Shown: in pieces, positions 53,819-63,676 of the stretch | How the letters are laid out: every line of letters begins with the position of its first letter | Numbering within the stretch: position 1 is the stretch's first letter | Origin: Alteromonas australica | GTDB lineage: Bacteria > Pseudomonadota > Gammaproteobacteria > Enterobacterales > Alteromonadaceae | Reading direction: 5' to 3' | Length of the DNA: 64,000 nucleotides | Assembly (NCBI RefSeq): GCF_000730385.1 | Contig: NZ_CP008849.1 | Coordinates: 930,001 to 994,000, forward strand | The notes under the pieces: generated by a model | The model's input: the letters and a program-made list of their open reading frames with translations, nothing else | Told to the model about the DNA's origin: nothing | The model's database searches: none | Translations under genes and position numbers: made by a program

Positions 53819-55591
53819 ATGCAAATTAGAAGTGTTGCGTATGCCAAGCGTGCGCTTTTCACTGTTGCCACAGTTTTCTTTTTATCTTCATGCGGTGGTG
53901 GCGGCTCTGATGCCAATTCAGACAGCGGTACCGACACCGATAATGACAGTGAATTGCTCGTGAATGCGGGCCCTGACGATACAGTCACTGAAGGCGCCAC
54001 CTATTCGCTGAGCGCTGAAGTTACCGGAGGTGACGGGGAATACACGTACAATTGGACCGCGTCGCCTTCACTCACACTTACCCATGAAGATACCAGTTCA
54101 TCTCAAGCAAGTTTTACCGCGCCTGCGGTTTCGGTGGCCACGGAATATACGCTTACCGTGTCAGTAAACGATACGTCAGGTAATGCCGACAGCGACTTCA
54201 CTATTATCACCGTAAGCCCGGTTAATATCGCCCCAGTGGCGGACATTTCTGTTCCCGAATGGGAAGGGCTTGAAGAAAATTACTTTCCTGGCGGCGTGGA
54301 GGTAATACTTGATGGCTCAGCTAGCTCCGATGAAGATGCCAGTGACTCGAGCGACGCTATTAGTGAATACAGCTGGACACAGACCGACGGCACCAATGTG
54401 ATTGTGGGTGAAGAAACAAATTTATCGACGCTTACCTTCACCACGCCTATTTTAAATGACGAAGAAAGCATTACCTTTCAATTGGAAGTCACCGACAGCG
54501 AAGGCGCAACCGACACGGCCACAGTAACACTCACTGTGCAATCAAAAAGCGATACTTTACCCGTTGTGGATGCTGGTTATTCTCAAGGGGTATTTAGCGG
54601 TGAAATCATTATTTTAGAAGGCACTGCTAGCACCAGTATTTCAGAGGCTGAACCTCTTACATACAGTTGGGGGCAAAGTAATAATGTGTCGGCGTCAGAG
54701 TATGTCGCAAGTGAGAAAGGCGGGTATGTAAGCATTAAAGCCATCGACGACACTGATGCATTGTCTACCTTTGCTATTGCACCTTCGGTCAGTGAGTACA
54801 CTGTGGTTGCTTACACGCTAACGGTCACCGATGCTTTTGGCAATCAAGTGGAAGATACCATTAACGTGGGGGTAAGAGTAATGCCCACGCCACTTATCAA
54901 CGACACAGGTTTTTTACAGCAAGCCACAGACAATGCGCTAACACAGGCGCAACAAAACGACTGGCCCGGCCAAGATGGCCAACGAGGTGCTGACATTGTG
55001 GAGCAAAATGGTTATATCGAAAAAGCAGGGCGAGGAAAAGCCGGTTTCGATTTTACGCGTTTAAATGCTAACGGCGACGAGCAAGATGCCAGCGCCGACA
55101 CCTGGTCATGCGTGCGAGACAATGTGACAGGTTTAGTGTGGGAAGTGAAAACCGACGACGGTGGTTTGCAAGACAAAGACTACCTTTACTCTTGGTATAG
55201 CGATGACACCAATGGTGGCTATGCGGGTGACGAAAATGGTGACGACACCTCGTGTTCATTGACCAGCTGCAATACTCAAGCCTACGAGAACGCGTTAAAT
55301 GAACAGGGACTATGTGGCTTTTACGATTGGCGCATGCCGACGCATCATGAACTATTTACCCTTATGCATTTAGGTTTATCAGACAGTATAGCCATAGATG
55401 AAGATTACTTTCCCTACACCGGAACGGTGGGAACCGATCCTGTATGGTACTGGACTTCGGTTCCCAGTGCTGATGGTGTGAATAGTGAAGATGCACAAAA
55501 CGCCTGGGCACTGGATTTCGACTCAGGTGTAGATAACTTTTTAAACAAGTCTTCTGCGGCAAGAGTTCGCTTAGTGAGAGCTGGGAGATAG
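53819..55591 (+). CDS. Large surface lipoprotein with PKD-like repeats and DUF1566 domain
   Basis: The signal ends FLSSCGGGGS, a lipobox followed by an Asp/Ser linker. Three Ig/PKD-like beta domains cover residues 45-360, with YNWTASPS, YSWTQTDGTN and LTYSWGQS as repeat cores. The C-terminal 200 residues are a DUF1566 (Lcl-type C-type-lectin-like) domain, with VTGLVWEVKTDDGG, CGFYDWRMPTHHELFTLM and ARVRLVRAG. It is a probable adhesin-like outer-membrane lipoprotein. It is co-transcribed with the next DUF1566 gene (2-base gap). Confidence 0.85.
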   Translation: MQIRSVAYAKRALFTVATVFFLSSCGGGGSDANSDSGTDTDNDSELLVNAGPDDTVTEGATYSLSAEVTGGDGEYTYNWTASPSLTLTHEDTSSSQASFTAPAVSVATEYTLTVSVNDTSGNADSDFTIITVSPVNIAPVADISVPEWEGLEENYFPGGVEVILDGSASSDEDASDSSDAISEYSWTQTDGTNVIVGEETNLSTLTFTTPILNDEESITFQLEVTDSEGATDTATVTLTVQSKSDTLPVVDAGYSQGVFSGEIIILEGTASTSISEAEPLTYSWGQSNNVSASEYVASEKGGYVSIKAIDDTDALSTFAIAPSVSEYTVVAYTLTVTDAFGNQVEDTINVGVRVMPTPLINDTGFLQQATDNALTQAQQNDWPGQDGQRGADIVEQNGYIEKAGRGKAGFDFTRLNANGDEQDASADTWSCVRDNVTGLVWEVKTDDGGLQDKDYLYSWYSDDTNGGYAGDENGDDTSCSLTSCNTQAYENALNEQGLCGFYDWRMPTHHELFTLMHLGLSDSIAIDEDYFPYTGTVGTDPVWYWTSVPSADGVNSEDAQNAWALDFDSGVDNFLNKSSAARVRLVRAGR

Positions 55592-55593
55592 CA

Positions 55594-56109
55594 ATGAAAA
55601 TTTTACTACCCGCATTGGCGTCGTTTGCAATAATGTCTGTTCAGGTGTCGGCACAAACCTGTTTATCCAGTGGTTTAGAAACCACGCCTGAAACTGATTT
55701 TAGTGAAGTAACCAGCAGCACGTACTTGCACGATACTACAGATTTAGTTTGGAAACGATGTGCAGAAGGGCAAACTTGGGATGGCACCACCTGCGACGGT
55801 GAAGCGGTGAAATACACATGGCAAGAAGCATTGCAGTTAGCGCAAGAAGCCAGTAACGAAGATTTATTAGGATGGCGATTACCTAATGTAAAAGAGCTGG
55901 CGTCTATTGCAGAGCGCCAGTGTGTACGCCCAGCGGTAAATAGCACGCTATTTCCAGAAACCCCACCGGATGACTTTTGGACTTCAACACCGTCCTCAGA
56001 CGATCCTGATAGGGCTTGGGTGGTCGCATTCTTTAACGCGAGTCACTCCATAAAAGAGAAAGATCGCTACATTTACGTGCGTTTAGTGAGAACTTACACC
56101 GACGATTAA
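55594..56109 (+). CDS. Secreted DUF1566 protein
   Basis: A signal peptide ending VSAQT precedes a single DUF1566 domain: DTTDLVWKRCAEGQTWDGTTCDG, LLGWRLPNVKELASIAERQC and IYVRLVRTY. At 171 residues it is just the lectin-like module of its larger neighbour, with which it forms an operon. Four Cys residues suggest two disulfides. The role is probably surface binding. Confidence 0.85.
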   Translation: MKILLPALASFAIMSVQVSAQTCLSSGLETTPETDFSEVTSSTYLHDTTDLVWKRCAEGQTWDGTTCDGEAVKYTWQEALQLAQEASNEDLLGWRLPNVKELASIAERQCVRPAVNSTLFPETPPDDFWTSTPSSDDPDRAWVVAFFNASHSIKEKDRYIYVRLVRTYTDD

Positions 56110-56156
56110 AGAATTTAGTCTTTAGTCTAAATGCACAGGCTTTAAGTATAATACTG

Positions 56157-56185
56157 AAAAGCACGCCGTTATACTGCGTGCTTTT
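56157..56185 (+). terminator. Strong intrinsic terminator after the DUF1566 pair
   Basis: A perfect 10-bp stem AAAAGCACGC/GCGTGCTTTT with a 9-base loop is followed by ATTTTAA. Confidence 0.88.
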
Positions 56186-56289
56186 ATTTTAATCGTAAAG
56201 GTACTTCTCGCCTCTGCTTCACCCTGATTTTTAGCGGTTTAGACTCAAGTCACCTTTCTATTTCAGTAGAAGCTAGCCACAATACCCTC

Positions 56290-57093
56290 ATGAATGATTT
56301 TAAATACCTGATCACGGGTTTACTTAGTTTTCTATCGCTCAGCTGGTGTACGCCGGCCATGGCTGAATTTACCTGTAATATCGACTTTGGCTATGGCCTT
56401 GCCGTTAACGATACTCAAGTACGAGTAATGGAGAAGTCGCGAACCCTCGTTCAAATTAATAATCAAGATCAGCTTTTCATCGCTGGTCGATGGCAAGAGC
56501 TAACACCTGAACAGGCCGTTTGGTTGCGAGAGTATTCCGATGGGCTACATTATGTGGTGCCCAAAATGATCATATTGGCTACTGAAGGCGTGGATTTGGC
56601 CATTGATACCATAGAGCATGTTTATCTAGGGTTAGTTGGCAGCGATCACGACAGCTACGCTAGGCTGAACACCGCCATGAAACGGGTACAGGCGCGAGTG
56701 AAAGATAAATTTCGCCATGCGAGTAATCATTATTTTATTGGCCCTGGATCGCTAGAAAGCGTTGATGACTTCGTGGATAGCGAGATAGAAGCACAACTTG
56801 AAGAAGCAATTTCCACCTCTGTAGGCGGCATTTTATCGGCGATTAGTGGTATTAATACCAGTAATGGCGAAGTGAGCAGCGAAAAAGTGGCTGAAATTAC
56901 CCGTCAGCTAGGCACGGTGGGTGAACAACTAGAACGGGATGTTGGCGATAAAGCCACCACGCTTCGTAAGAAGGCGCAGTGGTTTTGTAACAAGCTTAAA
57001 CGCTTAGACATTGCCGAGGAGAAGTTACGAGAGAGTCTCCCCGCGTTTAAACCGTATAACATTATAACTTCTAGCCAAGACAGCAAAGATTAG
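56290..57093 (+). CDS. yggN: YggN family DUF2884 exported protein
   Basis: A signal peptide ending PAMAEF is followed by the DUF2884 pattern: YGLAVNDTQVRVMEKSRTLVQIN, LTPEQAVWLREYSDGLHYVVPKM and helical segments to the end. YggN in E. coli lies near yggW (hemW) and yggV (rdgB); here it sits next to both, convergently, which supports the call. Function is unknown; the location is periplasmic. Confidence 0.82.
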   Translation: MNDFKYLITGLLSFLSLSWCTPAMAEFTCNIDFGYGLAVNDTQVRVMEKSRTLVQINNQDQLFIAGRWQELTPEQAVWLREYSDGLHYVVPKMIILATEGVDLAIDTIEHVYLGLVGSDHDSYARLNTAMKRVQARVKDKFRHASNHYFIGPGSLESVDDFVDSEIEAQLEEAISTSVGGILSAISGINTSNGEVSSEKVAEITRQLGTVGEQLERDVGDKATTLRKKAQWFCNKLKRLDIAEEKLRESLPAFKPYNIITSSQDSKD

Positions 57094-57096
57094 CGA

Positions 57097-58236
57097 TTAC
57101 ACAAAACAAGATAGAAGGCTGTTTAAATACCGGCGGCCTTTATCAGTAACCTGCCAGTGTGACGGTGATAGTCGAAGTAATCCTTGCTGCTGTGCGTCGG
57201 CTAATGCGGTATCGACGTCCTTTGGCAATGTTAACCCCGTGAATGACGAAAAATCGTCAATAGGGCAAGGCTCAACCAACCTAAACCTATTCATAAAAAA
57301 TTCGAAAGGCAAATCGTCTTCTGCCACCTGGGTTTGGGTGTCAAGGTACGGCCTACTTATTTCCATGTAGCCCCTCGGGTGTTTTACTTTCACCGTTCTA
57401 TGGATGGTGCCTTTTTTTGCATCTGTAATTTTGCCATGAGCGCCGCAACCAATACCCAGATAATCACCAAACCGCCAATAGTTTAAATTATGTTGGCATT
57501 GATGGCCGTGTTTAGCGTAGCCAGATATTTCGTATTGATGATAGCCTGCGGCTTCAAGAATCTCATGTCCGCGCTGTTGAATTTCCCACAAAATATCGTC
57601 GTCGGGCAGTGCAGGTGGGCGCGAATAAAAAGGCGTATTGGGTTCAATAGTCAGCTGATACCACGATAAATGATAAGGGTTTAATGCGATACCTTGCTGC
57701 AAATCACCCATGGCGTTTTCCACACTTTGCTCTGGTAAGCCGTGCATTAAGTCTAGGTTAAAGGTGGGCAACCCAGCGCTATGAGCTTGCTTAACTGCAT
57801 TTTCCGCTTGGAGTTCATTGTGAATTCTTCCCAGTACCTTCAAATGGTGGGGTTGGAAGCTTTGGATCCCTACTGAAATTCGATTCACACCGGCTTGATA
57901 AAACCCGGCAAATTTACCCGCCTCAACCGTGCCGGGGTTAGCTTCCATGGTAATTTCCGCATTCGGCGCTAAGTTAATGCGTGCTTTGACGCCCTCTAAA
58001 ATAGCTGCCATGGCATCAGCTGAAAATAAGCTTGGTGTGCCGCCCCCAATGAAGATGGTCTCAACTTGCCTATTGCCAACACGTTTGGCGTCTATCGCTA
58101 AGTCGTCAAGAAGATGAGCGACATACTCTTTTTCAGGCAGGTCAGACTTAAGCCCGTGAGAATTAAAATCACAATACGGGCATTTTTGAACACACCATGG
58201 TATGTGGATGTAAAGGCTTAAGGGAGGGTTACGCAA
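57097..58236 (-). CDS. hemW: HemW, radical SAM heme chaperone-like protein
   Basis: The radical SAM cluster motif CVQKCPYC lies at residues 15-22, in [17 protein letters not shown]. Other family features are [11 protein letters not shown] near residue 64, ISVGIQSFQ, and LMHGLPEQS. HemW resembles coproporphyrinogen dehydrogenase HemN but is shorter, at 379 residues, and works in heme delivery rather than decarboxylation. Its start overlaps the rdgB stop by 8 bases, giving an rdgB-hemW operon as in other gammaproteobacteria. Confidence 0.92.
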   Translation of the reverse strand: MRNPPLSLYIHIPWCVQKCPYCDFNSHGLKSDLPEKEYVAHLLDDLAIDAKRVGNRQVETIFIGGGTPSLFSADAMAAILEGVKARINLAPNAEITMEANPGTVEAGKFAGFYQAGVNRISVGIQSFQPHHLKVLGRIHNELQAENAVKQAHSAGLPTFNLDLMHGLPEQSVENAMGDLQQGIALNPYHLSWYQLTIEPNTPFYSRPPALPDDDILWEIQQRGHEILEAAGYHQYEISGYAKHGHQCQHNLNYWRFGDYLGIGCGAHGKITDAKKGTIHRTVKVKHPRGYMEISRPYLDTQTQVAEDDLPFEFFMNRFRLVEPCPIDDFSSFTGLTLPKDVDTALADAQQQGLLRLSPSHWQVTDKGRRYLNSLLSCFV

Positions 58237-58831
58237 AAGTGGATCTCATCGATTGCAATAAAATACCTAGTGCACTTCCTCGGTGACTAATGCGATTTTT
58301 TTCAGTTTTCTCTAACTCAGCAGCGGTGCATTTATGAGAGGGAATATAAAATACAGGGTCGTAGCCAAAGCCGCCTTTACCAGCGCGTGATGACAATATT
58401 TCACCTTGCCATTTCCCTTGGCTTACCAATGGAACTGGGTCGTCGGCGTGACGCATAAAAACTAACGTACAAAAGAAATGGGCTTTGCGATTGGCTTGGC
58501 CTTCAAGGGCATTCAGTAGCTTGTCGATGTTGCTCTCATCAGTGGCGTGGTCACCAGCATAACGTGCAGAGTAAATACCTGGTGCGCCCCTTAAGGCGTC
58601 AACCACTAAACCAGAGTCGTCGGCAATGGCTGGCAGGCCCGTCACTTGCGCTGCATGTCGGGCTTTAATAATGGCATTTTCTACAAAGGTGGTACCGGTT
58701 TCAGGCACATCTGAAACCCCTAATTCTTTCTGTGCAACCACATCTACGCCGTAGTCAGCAAATAAAGAGGAAAACTCTTTTACTTTGCCTTGGTTACCTG
58801 TGGCGAGAACAATTTTTTCTGGAAATTTCAT
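58229..58831 (-). CDS. rdgB: RdgB/Ham1 XTP/dITP pyrophosphatase
   Basis: The family signatures are present: [18 protein letters not shown] at the N-terminus, [25 protein letters not shown] in the middle, and GYDPVFYIP and ISHRGSAL near the C-terminus. The enzyme removes deaminated purine nucleoside triphosphates such as ITP and XTP from the cytoplasm. The 200-residue length is standard. Confidence 0.95.
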   Translation of the reverse strand: MKFPEKIVLATGNQGKVKEFSSLFADYGVDVVAQKELGVSDVPETGTTFVENAIIKARHAAQVTGLPAIADDSGLVVDALRGAPGIYSARYAGDHATDESNIDKLLNALEGQANRKAHFFCTLVFMRHADDPVPLVSQGKWQGEILSSRAGKGGFGYDPVFYIPSHKCTAAELEKTEKNRISHRGSALGILLQSMRSTFA

Positions 58832-58988
58832 TGTGTACTCTTTTGAACTGACGGTGAGCTAAAGCATAGGGGGCTAAACACATCCATGTGCGCTACACTG
58901 CCGTATCCCTGCGGCAGAGGGTTTGTGTCGGCAATGTTCAACCTACATCCTGGCACACCGCATTAACTCACCTGAAGGTTACTTTTAT

Positions 58989-60209
58989 TTACTTACGCTT
59001 TTTGGGCCTCGCTTTCGCCTTAGCTTTGTCTTTTACTTTTTTCTTTCTCGGGCCAATTTTAGGTGTTTTGTTTTTAGGACGTAGTTCGTCAATCACACGT
59101 GCTTTTAAGGGTTCACCCATATAACGTGCTGCTTTAGCCACCATTTCAAAATCGTGAGCTTCAATTAACGAAATTGCAGTGCCTTTTGCGCCAGCCCGTC
59201 CTGTTCTGCCGATGCGATGTACGTAAACGTCGGCTTTACGCGGCATGTCGAAGTTAATAACGTGACTGACGTTAGGTACGTCGATACCACGGGCAGCAAC
59301 ATCAGTTGCTAATAAGATAGGGACGTCACCACTTTTGAAGCGGGCCATCGCTGCGTTGCGTTTGTCTTGTGGCATTTCGCCCTGAAGCCAGCACACCGGA
59401 ATATCTTTAGACGCTAAGAAGTCTTTTAGCATTTGCAGGCGGTCACGGGTTTTCACAAACACAACCGCTGACGTCGTTGTCTCTTGCTTCAGAATATTAA
59501 CCAGCAAGGCTTGCTTGTGGTTCATGTCGTCAGCGAGGTGATACCACTGATGAATCTTATTTTTCTCTTTACGCGACGGATTCGCTTCAACAATTTCAGG
59601 GTTGTTAAGAATGTCGTGGGCGAAGGTTTTAACCGCTTTACCTTCCAGCGTGGCAGAGAACAACAGGTTTTGCTTACGCCAGCGCGCTTCAGCTGCAATC
59701 TGGTTAACGACCGTTGAGAAACCCATATCCAACATGCGGTCAGCTTCATCAAGGATCAAACACTCGATATCGCGACAATCAGCGGTTTCTTTTTCGATGT
59801 GTTCAAGTAGTCGACCCGGTGTCGCCACCAAAATATCTAAGTTTTGGCTAAGGGTTTCTTTGTCGGTGCCGTAATTTATACCACCTGTAATTACGCCACA
59901 CACCAATTGGGTATGCTTAGTCAGGGCCTTGGCCTGCTCGTAAACTTGCAAAGCAAGTTCTCGGGTAGGCGTGAGAATAAGAATACGGGTGGCGCCTGGT
60001 TGCTTGCGAGGGTAGTCGAGTAGAAACTGACACGCGGGAAGCAAAAAGGCAGCTGTTTTTCCTGTGCCTGTCGGCGCAGAGGCTAAAATATCACGCCCGT
60101 CTAAAGCATGAGGGATAACCAGTTCTTGAATACTGGTGGGGGTTTCAAAGCCCATGTCCGCCACAGCATGGCACAGGGCGTCGTCTAGTTCGAGTTCTTC
60201 GAAAGTCAT
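58989..60209 (-). CDS. srmB: ATP-dependent RNA helicase SrmB
   Basis: A DEAD-box helicase with Q motif TPTSIQELVIPHAL, motif I SAPTGTGKT, DEAD box LILDEADRMLDMG, SAT motif LLFSATLEG and motif VI HRIGRTGRAG. The RWRKQNLLFSATLEG and NKIHQWYHLADDMNHKQALL segments match SrmB, which assists assembly of the large ribosomal subunit. The Lys/Arg-rich C-terminal tail KVKDKAKAKARPKKRK is typical. It is a single gene with its own flanks. Confidence 0.93.
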   Translation of the reverse strand: MTFEELELDDALCHAVADMGFETPTSIQELVIPHALDGRDILASAPTGTGKTAAFLLPACQFLLDYPRKQPGATRILILTPTRELALQVYEQAKALTKHTQLVCGVITGGINYGTDKETLSQNLDILVATPGRLLEHIEKETADCRDIECLILDEADRMLDMGFSTVVNQIAAEARWRKQNLLFSATLEGKAVKTFAHDILNNPEIVEANPSRKEKNKIHQWYHLADDMNHKQALLVNILKQETTTSAVVFVKTRDRLQMLKDFLASKDIPVCWLQGEMPQDKRNAAMARFKSGDVPILLATDVAARGIDVPNVSHVINFDMPRKADVYVHRIGRTGRAGAKGTAISLIEAHDFEMVAKAARYMGEPLKARVIDELRPKNKTPKIGPRKKKVKDKAKAKARPKKRK

Positions 60210-60319
60210 AGTATAAAAACACTTTAAATGAATGGGGCATAGTGTAGCATTTATGTGAGAATCGCACTATTTGAAAAAGCCACTATGCCATGCCGAGTTA
60301 ACCTCTATTGAGGTTGCCT

Positions 60320-61477
60320 TTACATCGCTTGAGCTATAGCGCTGCACTTGGCATCGTTCAGAGCCTGTTTAATTGCGGGCCCTTTTATTCCTGTGGCAAT
60401 GATGTCTTGCACGTTTACATCATTTGCTGCCGAAAGCGCACGTTGAATCAAGGTTGTTTGAGCTGGCCAATCAAGATGACTACGCTTTGCTAATGGCGTC
60501 ATGGCCGTTAGCAACAAGCTAAACCTTTCTGGTCGCCGCCATGCATCGGCGCCATTAAAAATATTAAGCAGTGCACTAGCGGCTTCGTTCACGCTATCGG
60601 TGGCCGAAAAATCAGTCAGTAGGTGCTGCTTAAATTGACTAAGCAGCCGCGCGAGATCGCTGACCTGGTTCGGCACTTTCAATCTTGAACATAACTGTGA
60701 CACTTGAGTGGGGTTTAATGGGCTGCACAGGGCAGAAAAGCGCACTGCCAGTTGGGTGTCTTTATCATGGCTTGCCTCTTCTGACGATACTGACAGTGGC
60801 GAGGCGGCTAATGTTAAGCAGGCTAAAGCCTCGGTTAGGTGCTCGCCAAGCTCTGAAAACCAGCTGGTTAATGCTTGGCTTTCAGCCAGTACGGTAAAAA
60901 ACACGTCTGGCGTGGCTTCAAGTAGGCTGCGTTTAGTTTCTTGCCATACGCGTTCTGCACTCAGAGCACGTAATTCGCCGCTGTTTGCCATAGATTGCAT
61001 TAATGTCAGTGTTTCAGGAGCAATGGTAAAACCCAAATAGCGGTAGCGAGTGGCAAATCGAGCCACACGAAACACCCGTAATGGATCTTCACTAAAGGCC
61101 GCAGAAACATGGCGAAGACAGCGGTTTTCTATATCTTGCTGCCCCTTGTAAGGGTCAATAATATTGCCGTCATCATCTAACGCCATCGCATTTACCGTAA
61201 GGTCGCGGCGCTTCAAGTCTTCTTCTAGGGTGACAGACGATGAGGCATCGCAGACAAACCCAGTGTAGCCTGCACCTGATTTTCGCTCGATACGGGCCAG
61301 GGCATATTCTTCACCGGTTTTTGGGTGAAGAAAAACAGGAAAATCTTTTCCCACTTGGGTAAAGCCTTTGGCGAGCATTTCTGCAGGCGTAGCGCCAACC
61401 ACGACATAGTCTCTTTCCGTGACAGGTCTTTCTAACAAAGTGTCTCTCACGGCGCCGCCAACTAAATAAACCTGCAT
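60320..61477 (-). CDS. cca: CCA-adding tRNA nucleotidyltransferase, HD site lost
   Basis: The N-terminal nucleotidyltransferase domain is clear: YLVGGAVRDTLL, the DFPVFLHPKTGEEYALARIERKSGAGYTGF region, and EEDLKRRDLTVNAMA. The DPLRVFRVARFATRY motif is also present. It adds or repairs the 3' CCA of tRNAs. In E. coli the C-terminus has an HD phosphohydrolase site (LCHDLGKG); here the equivalent reads LCSPLNPTQ, the HD pair is absent and the region around it is diverged and shortened. The 385 residues compare with 412 in E. coli. Confidence 0.9.
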   Translation of the reverse strand: MQVYLVGGAVRDTLLERPVTERDYVVVGATPAEMLAKGFTQVGKDFPVFLHPKTGEEYALARIERKSGAGYTGFVCDASSSVTLEEDLKRRDLTVNAMALDDDGNIIDPYKGQQDIENRCLRHVSAAFSEDPLRVFRVARFATRYRYLGFTIAPETLTLMQSMANSGELRALSAERVWQETKRSLLEATPDVFFTVLAESQALTSWFSELGEHLTEALACLTLAASPLSVSSEEASHDKDTQLAVRFSALCSPLNPTQVSQLCSRLKVPNQVSDLARLLSQFKQHLLTDFSATDSVNEAASALLNIFNGADAWRRPERFSLLLTAMTPLAKRSHLDWPAQTTLIQRALSAANDVNVQDIIATGIKGPAIKQALNDAKCSAIAQAM

Positions 61478-61623
61478 GTATTCTCGCTTTTAAATCGGGG
61501 TGATAAAAAGAAGTAGTATATCAATGTTCCAAATAAAATTGTCAGTGCGTGTAAAGCGCCCTTTTACTTACCCTCGTGCTCTGGTAGTTTAATCCTCGTT
61601 TTTACCATTACTTAGCGAATACC

Positions 61624-62535
61624 ATGTATTTGAACTATTTCGGGTTAAGCGATAACCCGTTTTCAATAGCCCCGAACCCTGATTATCTCTATATGAGTCC
61701 TAGGCATAAGGAAGCATTAGCGCATTTAACATTCGGGCTTCGCGAAAGCGGTGGCTTCGTTATGCTGACCGGTGAAGTCGGCACGGGAAAAACCACCGTA
61801 TCGAGAAAACTACTACAGCAGTTACCCGATAATACGCAAGTGGCAATGATTTTAAACCCCACTTTATCTGCGTTAGAGTTACTCGCCACGGTGTGTGACG
61901 AGTTGGGTATTGCCTACAGTGGACCTCAAGCCAGCTTGAAGTATTTTACCGATCTTATTTTGGGTAAATTAGCGGCGAATCATCAGGCCGGAATTAACAC
62001 TGTACTTATGGTGGATGAAGCCCAGCACTTGTTGCCCGAAGTATTAGAGCAATTGCGTTTGCTAACCAATTTAGAAACCAACCGCGAGAAGCTCCTTAAG
62101 GTGGTATTAATTGGTCAGCCAGAATTGCAGCAGTTACTGAAACGTAACGAATTACGTCAGTTAGCCCAACGTATTACCGCGCGTTACCATTTACTGCCGC
62201 TTACGTCTTTAGAAGTGAAAGCTTACATCGCACATCGTCTTAGCGTAGCCCATGGCGATGTCAGCATTTTTAGTCAGTCTACATTGAAGGCGGTGCATCA
62301 AATAACCGGGGGTATCCCTCGGGTTATTAATTTGCTTTGTGACAGAGCCTTAACGCTCTCTTTTACAAAACAGCACGCGGTAGTGAAAAAGCCCATTTTT
62401 TTTGCTGCGGCAGAACAAATTTTAGGTGAAGACGTTGTCAGGCAGCGTTTACATAGTCAGCGTAAATGGCATCTTATCGGCGTGTTTTTACTCGCAATTG
62501 GGTGTGGCTATGGTTTAGGGAGCCTTTATGTCTAA
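61624..62535 (+). CDS. gspA: ExeA/GspA-like AAA ATPase of type II secretion
   Basis: The opening MYLNYFGLSDNPFSIAPNPDYLYMS is the ExeA family signature. Walker A is GEVGTGKTT near residue 50 and Walker B is VLMVDEAQHL near residue 131. The C-terminus has a single hydrophobic helix WHLIGVFLLAIGCGYGLGSLYV that anchors the ATPase in the inner membrane. With GspB it helps place the secretin of the type II system in the envelope; ExeA usually has a peptidoglycan-binding domain, which is missing here. It overlaps gspB by 8 bases. Confidence 0.87.
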   Translation: MYLNYFGLSDNPFSIAPNPDYLYMSPRHKEALAHLTFGLRESGGFVMLTGEVGTGKTTVSRKLLQQLPDNTQVAMILNPTLSALELLATVCDELGIAYSGPQASLKYFTDLILGKLAANHQAGINTVLMVDEAQHLLPEVLEQLRLLTNLETNREKLLKVVLIGQPELQQLLKRNELRQLAQRITARYHLLPLTSLEVKAYIAHRLSVAHGDVSIFSQSTLKAVHQITGGIPRVINLLCDRALTLSFTKQHAVVKKPIFFAAAEQILGEDVVRQRLHSQRKWHLIGVFLLAIGCGYGLGSLYV

Positions 62536-63628
62536 CGTGGTGACCATTGAAAACTTAACGCCGGGCATGGTGATTATTCAAATCACAAAACAAAATGGCC
62601 CCGTCAAAATTAGAAAATCAGGGTTAGTGACAAGTGATGCCATGGTGCAAGGTTTGGCGGAAATGGGCGTGCAAGAGCTAGAAATAGACCCAGACCAAAC
62701 AGTAGAAATTGCACCGGTTACTCAACATAGAACCCAAACTCAAGCTCTGTTGAGAGGCGAGCACGATACCAAAGCCAATTTTGACTCGTCGCTTTCCGAA
62801 CAATTTAATCGAAGTTTGTTTTTGCCCACCGTTCAGGGGCTACCGTCAATGTGGTCTGTGTATGCGAAAGAACTTGCAGCCTTCGGTGTTACCCTATTGT
62901 TGGGGTTGGGCATAGGCTTTATGGCCGCTACGCCAAGTCTTTGGTGGCCGTTAATTTCACATGAAGATACGCAAATTACTCCAGTTGCGATAACCCCGCC
63001 TGCGGATATCTCATCTTTGCCTTTTACCGACGATACACCTACGCCCCTTGATACTAACGCAGAGGTTGCGGCAAATGTTGCGTCCGCTGAAGACGCGAAT
63101 ACCGAGGGCAAACAGGCCCCTCAGGTAGCTAACGTCAATCAATCCAGCGGGTTAAATGACAAGCAGACACCACCCTCGGCAGCACAGAACAAGGACGATG
63201 AGGTACAAGAAAGTGCGGTTGCGTCGTTATCAGAAGAAGGTGGAGAAGTACTCAATGACAGTGGCAGTGACAGTGATATTGCGGTGTCGCCTGAGTTATT
63301 AGCCCGTTTTAACGCGGCTGTAGAAGCGCTCGATAAGCAAACCGACGAAGGGCGCTCTGAACCTGCAAGGCCTCTTACCGTTCACGATGATATTCAACGG
63401 GTGGACCAATTACCGGTGCGTCTGTTAACACGGCTTCCTAGTATGAATTTCAGTGCGCATATGTATGCGTCACAAGTGGACGATCGCTGGGTTCGCGTTA
63501 ACGGTGTGCAAAGGTTCGAGGGGGACTGGATTGACGATAAAGTGCAAATTATCAATATAGAGGCGCAGCGCGTCATTCTTTCCTTTGAAGGAGAATTGTT
63601 TTCGATGAGCGCATTAACGGACTGGTAA
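62528..63628 (+). CDS. gspB: GspB type II secretion assembly protein
   Basis: The C-terminal 80 residues match the GspB domain (VDQLPVRLLTRLPSMNFSAHMYAS, then VRVNGVQRFEGDWI). A membrane helix lies at about residues 120-140 (LAAFGVTLLLGLGIGFMAATPSLWW), followed by an acidic Pro-rich linker spanning the periplasm. The N-terminal 85 residues form a small cytoplasmic domain beginning VTIENLTPGMVIIQITKQNGPVKIRKSG. This resembles the N-terminal domain of HD-GYP proteins, an unusual addition. It is coupled to gspA. Confidence 0.85.
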   Translation: MSNVVTIENLTPGMVIIQITKQNGPVKIRKSGLVTSDAMVQGLAEMGVQELEIDPDQTVEIAPVTQHRTQTQALLRGEHDTKANFDSSLSEQFNRSLFLPTVQGLPSMWSVYAKELAAFGVTLLLGLGIGFMAATPSLWWPLISHEDTQITPVAITPPADISSLPFTDDTPTPLDTNAEVAANVASAEDANTEGKQAPQVANVNQSSGLNDKQTPPSAAQNKDDEVQESAVASLSEEGGEVLNDSGSDSDIAVSPELLARFNAAVEALDKQTDEGRSEPARPLTVHDDIQRVDQLPVRLLTRLPSMNFSAHMYASQVDDRWVRVNGVQRFEGDWIDDKVQIINIEAQRVILSFEGELFSMSALTDW

Positions 63629-63676
63629 CGGGCGTCGCTATTTTTTAGCCTGTTTGCCAGCCCATGTCACAGGCGC

